Below are positions 24,101 through 33,491 of a stretch of DNA of 64,000 bases, piece by piece. Both the position numbers and the translations under genes were made by a program. Position 1 is the first letter of the stretch, and every line of letters starts with the position of its first letter. The notes under the pieces are model-generated. The model saw only the letters and a program-made list of their open reading frames with translations, was not told where the DNA came from and searched no databases. The stretch is from Strongylocentrotus purpuratus (lineage: Eukaryota > Echinodermata > Echinoidea > Camarodonta > Strongylocentrotidae), in NCBI RefSeq assembly GCF_000002235.5, contig NW_022145605.1, positions 32,611,774 through 32,675,773 of the forward strand, in the 5' to 3' direction.

Positions 24101-27100
24101 GTGTTAAATGGGTACCTGGTAGATGCGAATGTTAATGTATTTTGCTCAACATTGTGAGCGTCTGTAAAATAGAGCTTGGCTGGAATGCTCCTCAGGGAGT
24201 GGAGAATAAGCATACATTGTGTGCAGGCAACCCTGATCTGTACAGCGCTTAAAGACATAGTATTATTATTCCTATCTTTATTAATGTTGTTGCTGTTATT
24301 GTTATTATGTGGTGCCATCAAAGAATGATTCTTTATCTAGTTAATAGTAACACATTATTAAAAACATCTACATATTTGCATAATTTTTTTTTACTTGTTC
24401 TTTATTGTCAGAGTGCTGTTGTCATCCCTGCCCATGCGGCAATCATAGCAGCAAGATGTCAGCATCTAAGACTAAAGATAGAACAAGCGAAGGAGAGACA
24501 ACTCAACGTGGACCAAACCGATGTAGAGGTACGTGTATGGCCATTCTCAGTAGTAAAACGTTGATTGCTTGTATTAAGTTACCCATTGCCTACGGGAAGC
24601 GGATGGCTCCTATACTAAAGCTTATGGAAATGAGAAAATTCATAAGTCAACATGGATGATTTGTGTGTGTGAATATTACCACCTTTTTAAGGTAATGATG
24701 GTTATAGGCAAAATATAAAAAGCGGTGATGAACTAAAAGAAGTACAGGTATGGATGACAGCAAGAATAGCTTAAAATCAACCTCACATTGAACTGTTTCT
24801 CATTGAAGAAAAAAAGTTTATTGCCATTTGGTCTACAACTAGTTCCTCTACTACCCAATGGTTGCAGACCAAACAGCAATTCACCAAGGAATTATGTACC
24901 AAAGACCTTCTGTCGATCCATAACTATGGGTTGTGATTGTGCGGTGGAGAGGAGTCATGCCCCATTTACAGATTGAAGACATTAGGCTTCGTATGAAAGC
25001 ACATTTATCGATGATAGTAGACCGTTGAGATATAGAAATGTACCTTAACTTTGTAGTATTTGTTCAGAAAATGAAATCTTTAATAGCCTTCAAAACAATT
25101 ATTGTAAATTTGCCGAATGGAATTTTGGTAACTCTATTTCTTCTTCATCCTCCCTTTTCTTTTCTTTTTCGCTCACTTTTAATTACCCCTTTCTCATTCT
25201 CTTTCTTCACGTTGTTCCTCTTCTCCTACATGCACCTTTTCTCCTCACTTTTCCTTTCATATTTTTTCCTTCCCTGTATTCCTCGCTGTCATTGTTGTCC
25301 TCCTCCTTCTTCTTCTCCTCTTTCTCCTCTTACTCCTCCACACACTCGACCTCTTCCTTCTCCTCCACCACCACCTCCTCCACCTCATCCTTCTCCTCAT
25401 CGTCGTCGTCCTCCTCCTCCCCCTCCTCCTTCCACTCCTCCTCTTCCCCCTCCTCCTCCTCCTCTTCCCCCTCCTCCTCTTTCACCTCTTCACCTTCTCA
25501 ACCCCTTCCTCCTCCTCCTTTCCCTCCTCTTCCTCCTTCTTCCCCCCTCCTCCTCCTCTTCCTCCTCCTCCTCCTCCTCTTCCTCCTCCTCCTCTCCCTC
25601 TTTCTCCTCCTCCTCTCCATCCCTCATCGTCCCTTATCATCCTTGTAGAACGAGAATGATCAAGAGAGTGATTCCACCGCCAGTGTTCCTAGCCCTAAGA
25701 AGAAGGACCCCTGTATACCGCAGGTCCAGGTCCCAGATGCTAGACCAGAAGCATTTGAGGTCCTACTGTGGTTCCTGTATACAGACAAGGTGGACAGGAA
25801 GCTCCAAGGTTTCGATGATCGTAACACAGACTTCCTTCTGCTACTCATGGATGTCTACAGGTTATCTGTGCAGGTAGATGCAAACAAATATATATGCCAT
25901 TACTATTATCATGTATTTGGCGTCACCTGTGCCTGGGAGGCGAAAATGCGAAACTGAATCACTTTGACCCTTGGGTCTTTCCTCATTGTACAACTGATTG
26001 GGGATGTGCAGGTGAATCACTAAACAGGGATATCCCCCTACTCTTGTACAAATACTGCAGTGGGTTCTCAACATGCAGAGGTGGTGACTCACCTATACAC
26101 CTGGTCTCCTTTAAGCGTCCTATCTGAGGGACAGAGTATTTTCACTGAAACATAGCCTGCATCTATATATATTTATCTGCATGAATATATTTGATATTAG
26201 TGAAAACAGATCATGTGAAAAGATGTATTAACAGAGGAGATGAGAGGTTGCCAAATTATCTACTGTATAAACACTATCATTGAAGCAAAAAATTAAAGCC
26301 ATGTTCTGTTTTGTCTCCCATAGTTCTCTCTCCGCAAGCTGGAGTACATGTGCGTCCATTTCCTGTGGGTGTCCATTGGTCACTTCAATGTTCTTCAGGT
26401 CTTACAGTATTCAGACAGGCTGCAACTTGATTTCATCAAGGTAATCATCAAATGTCCCCTTTTTCTATTTTATTCCTATTGAAATTGTTCGTTGATTGTT
26501 TGTTTTACCTGACAGCTAAGAAAGCCTGTGTATGCTTGTAAGTTAAAGCAACCAGGGGACCGTCGGCTTTAAAGGTAAAGACCAGTTATGGTCATGCGAT
26601 TGCATTGTGAAAGAAACGTTGTGGAATCGATCAGAAAAGGTTGATCATCTAGCATCTAGCATCTGCAAGGTTCTGGAATCATCAAAATGATAAGAAATTT
26701 GGCCCATTCTTCGTAAAGTCACAAGCACTATACACAGAAAGATGTATATGGGACTACCCTATATCTCTCACAGACCATGAGAGAAAAAAATTTACCAAAT
26801 ATATGAATTAGTAGGCGGTTTCCCGGCAAATTTTTTATCATCACGTATTAGTCAAAACATATTCTTTCACATGATTGGTAATGAGAGCTTCCATTTCATT
26901 TTTTGAAATTGGGGCGTTTCCAATACTGGTCTTTACCTTTAAGTCCTCTCCGAATAGTAATAAGGATTAATGCCTTACCAAAGGGCATAAGCGTATCGAC
27001 TCTGTTTGGATCCCAGGACTTCCTGGTTACGAGACCACTGCTCTACCACTGAGCTATCGCCCCTCATGAATGTAGTAGAAGAGTTCATCATATTGTTTAA

Positions 27101-29490
27101 CAAAGATAAACAAAAATTGATTCCTCAGAGTTTGGGTAAAAGAAAGCAGCTCCTCTTATATCTCTGCTCACTCCAACAAGTGTTACAACAGACTGACAAA
27201 AGACTGAGGGGGGGGGGGGAATACAAATTAGCCTATAATTTGTTGAATTATTGTCACTGAATAACTTGTTTATTGAATATAACAACAGAACATTAAAGCC
27301 TAGGCTACTGCCTAAAAAACAATTGTCACATTACATACACGTTGATGCTATTTTACTTGTACAGTGTGTGTATGACAACAACAAAGTTTCATTTTTTGCC
27401 ACCCCATTCTTCCATCAGGAATTCTGCCTGAACATTGTCGAGAAGGAGAGTAAAGAGTTTGAGCAGTTAGCTCAGGAACTCGCAGTGGCTGATCCAGAGG
27501 AAAAAACACGTGTAAAAACACGTTAATTTTACCTTTTTTTGGAGATGGGCCCCCCCCCCCCCCTCTTTGAGCGCCAGGGAGGGGGGGTGCATTTTTTCAA
27601 ATTTTTGAGGGTCAAAAAAAATAAAAAGTGCTCACTACCCCCCCCCCCCCCCCCCCTGGGAAAAAATATGTAAAAACACTTCAATTTTACCTTTTTTTGG
27701 AGATTGTTGCGATTTTTCAAATTTTTGAGGGCCAAAAAAAAGAAAAGGTGCTCACTACCCCCCTCCCCCCCCCCCCCCCCCTGAGCAAAATATTAGCCAG
27801 CACAATTTTCAAATTTCTATCTATCTATCTAAGTATCTTCTCCCGGTTCGGAGGTTGATTGCAACATCTCTCCATTTCACTCTATCTTCAAATTTCAGCC
27901 CACTTAATTTCAAAATGATTTCAAATTTGCCCCCCCCCCCCCTAAGAAATCCTGGATCCGCGCCTGGGTACTCATGGTGGAGGTATAGTTGGAAGTACTT
28001 TTAGATGTCTTGGGGGTTTTATAATGTCATGTTGATATGCAAGTACATTCATTGTATTGATGGTGTTGTATGTAACAAAACACCATTTAATATTTTCACC
28101 ACTCTGCTCCTCCAACAGGAATTCTGCCTGAACTTTGTCGTGAAGGAGAGTAATTACAACGGCATTGTCATGAGCAAAGAGTTTGAACAGTTAGCTCAGC
28201 CACTCATGGTTGAAGTGGTTCGAAGAAGACAGCTGGCAGCAGGCAGGCCGTACCAACACGAGAAGATGCCAGAATTTGACAGAACATGTAAGTCCTGCTT
28301 CTATAATTCTAATTTTTTTCTCTTAATAATTGATGTGAATTGTTTGATATACAATTTTGTTTTTCGATCAGCAAAATATGTGCTGCTGTGTTTCTGTGTG
28401 GTTTCTTGCTGGTGCAATCATATTTAAAATTTCAGTTACAACTTTTATTTTTGCAAAAGGGTATTGTATGCGTACTAAATTCAATTCCGAGTTACCATAT
28501 GCGCATAAGATACAACCTGGAACTAGTTTTCTATGATAAAATAAAACAGATGAATTCGAAATAATGAACTAATTATGATTGGACTCAATCTTTCAATCAG
28601 TTAATGGTCCTAATATCCTTGTTTTTTCCCCGCCATGACTACCTAACAGTACAACATGAAGTCTTTTCAGACAAGAAAGATCGGCAAGGACCACTCCGGT
28701 ATCACCCTCGTGCTTGATGGCACACCCTACAGCAATCATACACATGTTCTGAAAATCAGTCAAAGGAGGAATTTAAGATTTAGCCAAGAGATCAATTAGT
28801 CAATCAATCAATCAATCAATCAATCAATACCTGTATATCAGTCAGTCAATCAATAAGTTTATTATCTGAATCTCTTTTGGTTTCTCCCAGCTATGACCAC
28901 TTTACAACCCTCGTGCTTGATGACACACCCTTCAGCAATCATATACATGTTCTCAAAGTCAGTCAAAGGAGGAATTGAAGATTTAGCCAAGAGATCAATT
29001 AATTAATCAATCAAATAATATATCAGTCAGTCAATCAATAAGTTTATCATCTGAATCTCCTTATTTTCTCCCAGCTATGACCACTCTACAGCACGACATG
29101 GAGGACTTTCTGAAGAGCAAGACCGGCAAGGACTATTCCTGTATCACCCTGATGCTTGATGGCACGCCCTTCCCTGCTCACAAGCCCATCCTGGCTGCTA
29201 GGAGCTCTTACTTCGAGGCCATGTTTAGATCGTTCATGCCAGAGAATGACAGTGTCAATGTAAGTGTGTATGTTCAGTAACACGACGTGAATTCAAGGAT
29301 CTAGTGGAAAGGTTTCAAAATCTTAACTTTTGTTAAATCCTTGTTCTCTATGGATGTTACATACCGGTACATGTACTGTACAAGAAATATCTATATCTAT
29401 ATTTTGTGTTGTTTGATGGGGTCATGGTGGGGGGGGGGGTAGAAAAGTTTAACTTGTTTTTAAAGTATAGTCCTTAGTATCCCCCTTCTC

Positions 29491-29521
<31 letters not shown>

Positions 29522-32428
29522 TGGTCACTCACTCATTCTTACTCTTTCCATCTTTATGGTCTTACAACTATATTGTTACATGTAAATGTAAATTGTATGA
29601 TTTTCCTTTTGTCATTTGTCTCTTCAGTAGTTATATATTTTCTCTGTGCCTTGAAGTACTTATCCCCAATTGTAATATGATTATTTGAATATTGATTTGA
29701 TTCAGTAAACAGTATATAGTATAATGCATTCTGTATTATGTATGCTCTTCATTAATCTGATTCCAATTAAGCAGAAATATCAATGCATCATTATTCTAGA
29801 TCATTCGAGTATTGTGAAGCAGATACAGTAAATGTCCTATTACCGGCTTATGTGCAAGTAACTGAAAGTGCGAGACAGAAAGGATCACTGGCTGACCTCA
29901 ATGCCCTGTTAGGTGTATATAAATTCAAACAGGTATCTAAATATTGTGCAGCTTGATTATTGAGTATTTTGTAGACAAATAAGAGTACCGGTAATTTGAA
30001 AATATTCTTTGTTTCAACGAAAGCCAGTTTAATGAGCTCAAGAGTGGCTCAAAAGTTGTCATGATGAGCTCTTTATTACGTCCATTTTCCTTGCAAACCT
30101 ACAGGTGACGATCGGAGAGACCATTCCGTCAAGACAAGCCTTTGATTCCCTGCTCAGATACATCTACTATGGTTCTGTGGCGATGCCTGCTGAAGATTCA
30201 CTGTATCCTTTGAAACAATTATTAAAAATCTACATTTTATTCCATATTGTAGATTTTGTAGAGGAAAATATCAGCAGGGAAGTGATACTGTATCCATGTC
30301 GTTCTGATTGCTAGCGGTATGGCATCAAGGATCGGTGGTTGGTATATACTGCCCAAATCAAGGCCATGAGAGATATTATAAACAGGTTCCGTCCCTCAGG
30401 CTTTAAGAAAATTTTCCTGTTCTTTCAGTCTTATCCTACAACATCTACAATGTAAAAGTGGTGATGAGACATATGCTCTGGATACTTTGGCTCTGAAATT
30501 TATTTTATCAAACATATAGGCCCAAATTCACAAAGGAGGTTTGTCGACAAACCTCCTTTGTGAATTCAGGCCATATATTTTGAGGTTGGGTATTATGTTA
30601 CGTTTAGTGTTATGTAGATGCACATAGATTCATAAGGTGCCAAATCCCCTTGAAATCAATTGCTCAAGGCGCTCTTGGGAAGAAAAAAGAAAAAAATCAC
30701 ACACACCCATTCATGTAAAACTGAATAAGGTCCAGAGTGTCAGAAGTCGACTTTGGAACACTTGTGCAGGAACAGGCGCCATACAATAGTAGGAAGTATT
30801 GTACTGTACTGTATCTGAACATTTATTTGGTTTACCGTAATACACTTTTCACCATGTGGGAAGGAGGGCAGTCCTGAAAAGGAGTGGTTGGTTTAAAAGA
30901 GGATAGACAAGTAAAAGGGGAGGTTGAAGTATTCTTTCTTGCTTCATCCTAAGAAGGACTACTTATGCACTGTTAGAGAGAGAAGTAGAAAACTTAGGAA
31001 TATAAGGTAATCTTTTGTTTAAGGGTAAAGTCAAGAGTGTCATGGTCGAGTAGTTTAAGGCTCTTGACTGGAGATGCAAAGGACGAGGGTTCAAATCCCG
31101 ACACGGCACTAATATCCTTTGGCAAGATAATTACCTGCGCTTGCTTCTCTACACCCAGGTATTAAATGGGTACCCGGTAGGATGCGAAAGTTCATGTGGT
31201 TGGATGAGCAAGTGTGCACTTGTAAAATGGCAACTGGCTGGAATGCTCCCCTGGGAGTGGAAAATGTGCATACATTGTGTGCGGGTAAGCCTGAATCCGA
31301 TGACCGGGGTAATAATATATCTGTAAAGCGCTTAGGCACATCGATGTATTGGGCGCTATATAAAAGCGGAATATTATAATTATTATTAAAGTCCTGAAAA
31401 GGACTAGCAAACTGGGTAATAAGTAATAAATGTTTCCTTGACCTTTGAACTCCCGCTACCAGCTACCTGTTCTGTGCGCCTGACTTCTTTGGCTTCACCA
31501 ACAATCGGATCCAGGCCTTCTGCAAGGAGAACCTCGAGGTCAACATCTCCATCCAGAACGTAGTCCAGATTCTGGATGCTGCTGACCGGGTCGGAGCCAA
31601 GGACATGAAGGACCATGCCCTCAAGATCATCGTCAGGAGCTTCCCAAAGGTAGTCATTTTATGGCTGAATTTGTCTCTATTAATGTGCTCTTTCTCTCCC
31701 GCTCTCTTTCTCTCTTTCTAAACTGCAACGTTTGTTCCATAATTTACTTAAAGGCATCGTACGATATTAAATCTGAGATGCATAGTCCTACATGTACATG
31801 TTATCAGTGTCTGTGATATGGTGTCATATTGAAGCCTTAAAAAATTGCGCTGCAAAATGGTAATGAAGTGCCTTGAAAAAATAAAAATCTCTTTCCCCTA
31901 ATAGACTGTATTGTTATAAAAACCGTTAGGAAAACAAATTTTGAAATTTTGATTTCCAATCATAAATATCTTGATAATCAGACAGGCGATCAGCTTGTAA
32001 AAGTCATGGGGTTCCTGACTGACCTAAAGATTTATGATTATTATTGCAGCATGAGCTAAATCCAGGATTGTTTCAGAATCTGAGACAAAGTTACCCAATC
32101 ACTTTAAGCATGAAACCTTCAGGATTCTGGACCACTAACACACAAATTTTTGGAAAGTGTGTAATCTTTTTGGGGGACAATATTTTTCATATAAACAAAT
32201 CAATAAATTTTTCTATCGTATTTCCATTTGATTTTCCATGCTATTCAGGTTGCTCAGAACCCCAAGATGCGTCTCCTGAGCAAGGAGCTCCTTCATGAGA
32301 TCATCACATCCCTGGCCAGACGCATGTCAGAGCTCAAAGTTCACTTGGGTCAGGACCTGTCACCCCAGGATCAGGGGTCGTGGGGAGGGTCACGCTCAGA
32401 GCGGTACGCCATGGAGGGCTGGGGCTAG
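21112..32428 (+). CDS. LZTR1: LZTR1, leucine-zipper-like transcription regulator 1 (3' twelve exons)
   Basis: Exons: 21112-21245, 21851-21997, 22790-22844, 23542-23745, 24412-24528, 25649-25873, 26324-26440, 28119-28287, 29075-29259, 30105-30202, 31463-31649, 32249-32428. They sum to 1818 nt, one frame, 605 codons plus TAG. All introns are GT-AG. In vertebrates LZTR1 is the substrate adaptor of a CUL3 ubiquitin ligase that controls RAS-family GTPases on endomembranes. Visible kelch motifs are [28 protein letters not shown] and [20 protein letters not shown]. First BTB starts near residue 169 ([12 protein letters not shown]) and BACK follows. Second BTB starts near residue 408 ([20 protein letters not shown]) with [11 protein letters not shown], then a second BACK. 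About 230 N-terminal residues with the first kelch repeats are missing from the window. The family is certain; the exact first exon and the use of alternative exons are not. Confidence 0.93.
22029..22325. mobile_element. TTAA|AGG element, family 4, truncated copy
   Basis: It starts after TTAA at 22025-22028 with AGGAATCGTTTAACAATG and matches the copies at 31752 and 51380 through cataaatatcttgataatcag. The right end is not preserved. In an LZTR1 intron. Confidence 0.6.
22488..22755. mobile_element. Palindromic MITE, copy 1
   Basis: Ends are ccatttttgcaatgtaatc and gattatattacgaaaatggcc. The interior is also inverted: attcaccagttacaaat against gtaacaggtgaattt. A related full copy is at 33199-33491. 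Confidence 0.65.
23960..24310 (+). mobile_element. tRNA-derived SINE, copy 1
   Basis: The tRNA-like head is near ggtccagtggataagtcacc (box A region), with a perfect box B GGGTTCAAATCC. The body contains cctttggcaagacgttaat, ttaaatgggtacctggtag and gctggaatgctcctcaggga. It ends in a tattatta-rich tail. Same family as 31034-31390 and 52530-52852. In an LZTR1 intron. Confidence 0.85.
25130..25646 (+). repeat. 500-bp polypyrimidine tract abutting an LZTR1 acceptor
   Basis: The + strand is almost entirely C and T, mostly (CTC/CTT)n, and ends a few bases before the AG at 25647-25648 that starts LZTR1 exon 6. It is a potential triplex (H-DNA) former and an extreme polypyrimidine tract. The long Ser/Pro/Leu reading frames through it are low-complexity artefacts. 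Confidence 0.9.
26573..26938 (-). mobile_element. 366-bp MITE with TTAA target duplication, copy 1
   Basis: TTAA lies at 26569-26572 and 26939-26942. Termini are AGGTAAAGACCAGTTATGG and, inverted, AGGTAAAGACCAGTATTGG. Its length equals that of the copy at 47501-47866, which lies in the opposite orientation. In an LZTR1 intron. Confidence 0.88.
26995..27066 (-). repeat. tRNA-Thr-like sequence (decayed tRNA or SINE head)
   Basis: The minus strand reads GGGGCGATAGCTCAGTGGTA then GAGCAGTGGTCTCGTAACCA: a good acceptor start, D-arm and box A (TAGCTCAGTGG), and an anticodon region with CGT. The T-arm is degenerate and lacks GGTTCGAATCC. It is more likely a tRNA-derived repeat than a functional gene. 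Related sequence is at 38905-38955. Confidence 0.5.
27419..27525 (+). pseudogene. Extra or decayed copy of LZTR1 exon 8
   Basis: The acceptor context tccatcag|GAATTCTGCCTGAAC is almost the same as the real exon at 28119. It reads [20 protein letters not shown], lacking the NYNGIVMS segment, then runs into a TAA at 27523. The LVVEVVRRR-equivalent part and a donor are absent. Most likely a degenerate duplicate; use as an alternative terminal exon is conceivable. Confidence 0.75.
27526..27960. repeat. Poly-C-rich tandem duplication
   Basis: A unit of about 125 bp containing ttttacctttttttggagat, caaatttttgagggtcaaaa and gtgctcactacccccc occurs twice in tandem. A third poly-C block lies at 27931. 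The C-runs reach about 20 bases and are likely assembly-sensitive. Confidence 0.8.
28650..28740 (+). pseudogene. Decayed copy 1 of LZTR1 exon 9
   Basis: After an acceptor-like cctaacag, it reads [20 protein letters not shown], matching [20 protein letters not shown] of the real exon at 29075. The copy then departs into intron-like sequence shared with copy 2 and lacks the [12 protein letters not shown] block and a donor. Confidence 0.78.
28891..28942 (+). pseudogene. Decayed copy 2 of LZTR1 exon 9
   Basis: It has the same acceptor (tttctcccag|ctatgaccact) as the real exon, then an internal deletion leading to accctcgtgcttgatgacac. The flank atacatgttctcaaagtcag and the following (TCAA)n stretch are shared with copy 1, so the duplicated unit of about 190 bp included intron. 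Confidence 0.78.
29490..29522. repeat. (CT)n microsatellite
   Basis: A dinucleotide run in the LZTR1 intron after exon 9. A G-run of about 10 lies nearby at 29430. Confidence 0.9.
30523..30576. mobile_element. 54-bp palindromic mini-MITE, PIF/Harbinger-like
   Basis: GGCCCAAATTCACAAAGGAGG is followed at once by its inverse, centred on tttgtcgacaaa, with ATA on both sides as a possible 3-bp target duplication. The termini match the longer element at 2919-3142. In an LZTR1 intron. Confidence 0.75.
31034..31390 (+). mobile_element. tRNA-derived SINE, copy 2
   Basis: The head is gtcatggtcgagtagtttaag, with box B GGGTTCAAATCCC. The body has tatcctttggcaagataatt and ttaaatgggtacccggtagg, and the 3' end has gtaaagcgcttaggcacatc, gggcgctatataaaagcgg and an attattatta tail. 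In an LZTR1 intron. This is the best-preserved copy. Confidence 0.9.
31752..32103. mobile_element. TTAA|AGG element, family 4, full-length copy
   Basis: TTAA lies at 31748-31751 and 32104-32107. The left end is AGGCATCGTACGATATT and the inverted right end is AGTGATTGGGTAACTTTG. The inverted repeats are weak here. Using the left end of the 51380 copy (AGGCATTGTTTAACACTG), 12 of 18 positions match. In the last LZTR1 intron. Confidence 0.65.
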
Positions 32429-33198
32429 TGGTGATAGGCGATTCTGGTTTGGGGACGATGGTCGGAAAGTCAGGTCTGCTTCCTTATAAGCGGGAGCCAG
32501 ACTGGGACCCTCAGGCATTGATTTGGTCATGACTGGGCTAGTTCAAAGGTCATTTGACTTAATGATGACCTACATGAATCGGGACTGTGTCGCATGCAGT
32601 GTTGTAGGTCATAGGTCATACTAGGGTCACCTGTAGATGTAATGCCATGCTATTGGGCTCCTGTGGTCATGACTGAGCTGACTCTGAAGGTTTTGTGTAA
32701 GGATTGCGACTCTGTGACGACCTTTCATATCCATGTCATGTCAGGTCATTTCATGTCATAGGTCAATGAAGCCTAATGCTATGCCATGGCTGATCAGACA
32801 TGTTAATGAGGAGGGTAAAGAATAAAACGTAAGAGCATAGATAGACAAGGTGATAACTGAGGAGGCATTGACCTCCAACACCCTCTGTAGGTCAGAGGTC
32901 ATAGGCCATTGATGGGGTTACTTTTTGAATGCTGCAACTACTGCCAATTTGGGTGTGGAAACTGGAGGGTTATGCAAAAGATTGAGAAGGAAGAGGGGAC
33001 AAAGAAGAGAGTGATGAGAAATTTATATTTTGTGATATTTTGCCATGATAAAATGTTGACCAAAGGTAACGATTGATTAGGGTTGACCTTAGGTCACTTG
33101 TACTCAGTCTGGTCAATGGTCTATTGACAAGTCTCATAAAGATCTGGCAAAATGCCGACAGGACACCATGGTCAATCTGTAACGTCAGTCAAGTAATA
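32429..33198 (+). other. LZTR1 3' flank or UTR with clustered AGGTCA half-sites
   Basis: Non-coding after the stop. Many AGGTCA or related hexamers occur within 32540-32910, for example gtaggtcataggtcatact and gtaggtcagaggtcatagg. AATAAA at 32821 is a possible poly(A) signal about 390 nt after the stop. Confidence 0.5.
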
Positions 33199-33491
33199 TA
33201 CCATTTTCGTAAGGTAATCAATTTAATGCACAAATCATTGTTCAGTGCCATGTAAGAAATTATTTCATTCACCTGTTACAAATAATTGTACTTCAATAAT
33301 CAGAATGTGAATTGCATACATTAATTGTTGCTAGGTAGGACAAACATTATGGCTTGTCCTACCTTACAACACAGAATGTATTCAATTTGCATTCTGACAT
33401 ATATTTGTAACAGGTGAATCAAATATTTTGTGATGAGGCACTTCAGAAAGATTTATGCATTAAATTTGATTTACTTTACGAAAATAGCCTA
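33199..33491. mobile_element. Palindromic MITE, copy 2
   Basis: Ends are ccattttcgtaaggtaatc and gatttactttacgaaaatagc. Inner arms are cattcacctgttacaaat and atttgtaacaggtgaatc. The centre has tagctaggt-like gctaggtaggacaaa and its inverse gtcctacc. Confidence 0.7.

Noticed and set aside
25038..25877. 279-codon open frame rich in Pro, Ser and Leu
   Set aside because: It is a low-complexity reading of the polypyrimidine tract. It enters LZTR1 exon 6 in the wrong frame and crosses its splice acceptor.
26995..27066. Functional tRNA-Thr gene
   Set aside because: Box A and the anticodon arm look right, but the T-arm and box B are degenerate and 3' pairing to the acceptor stem is not convincing. 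Kept only as a tRNA-like repeat.
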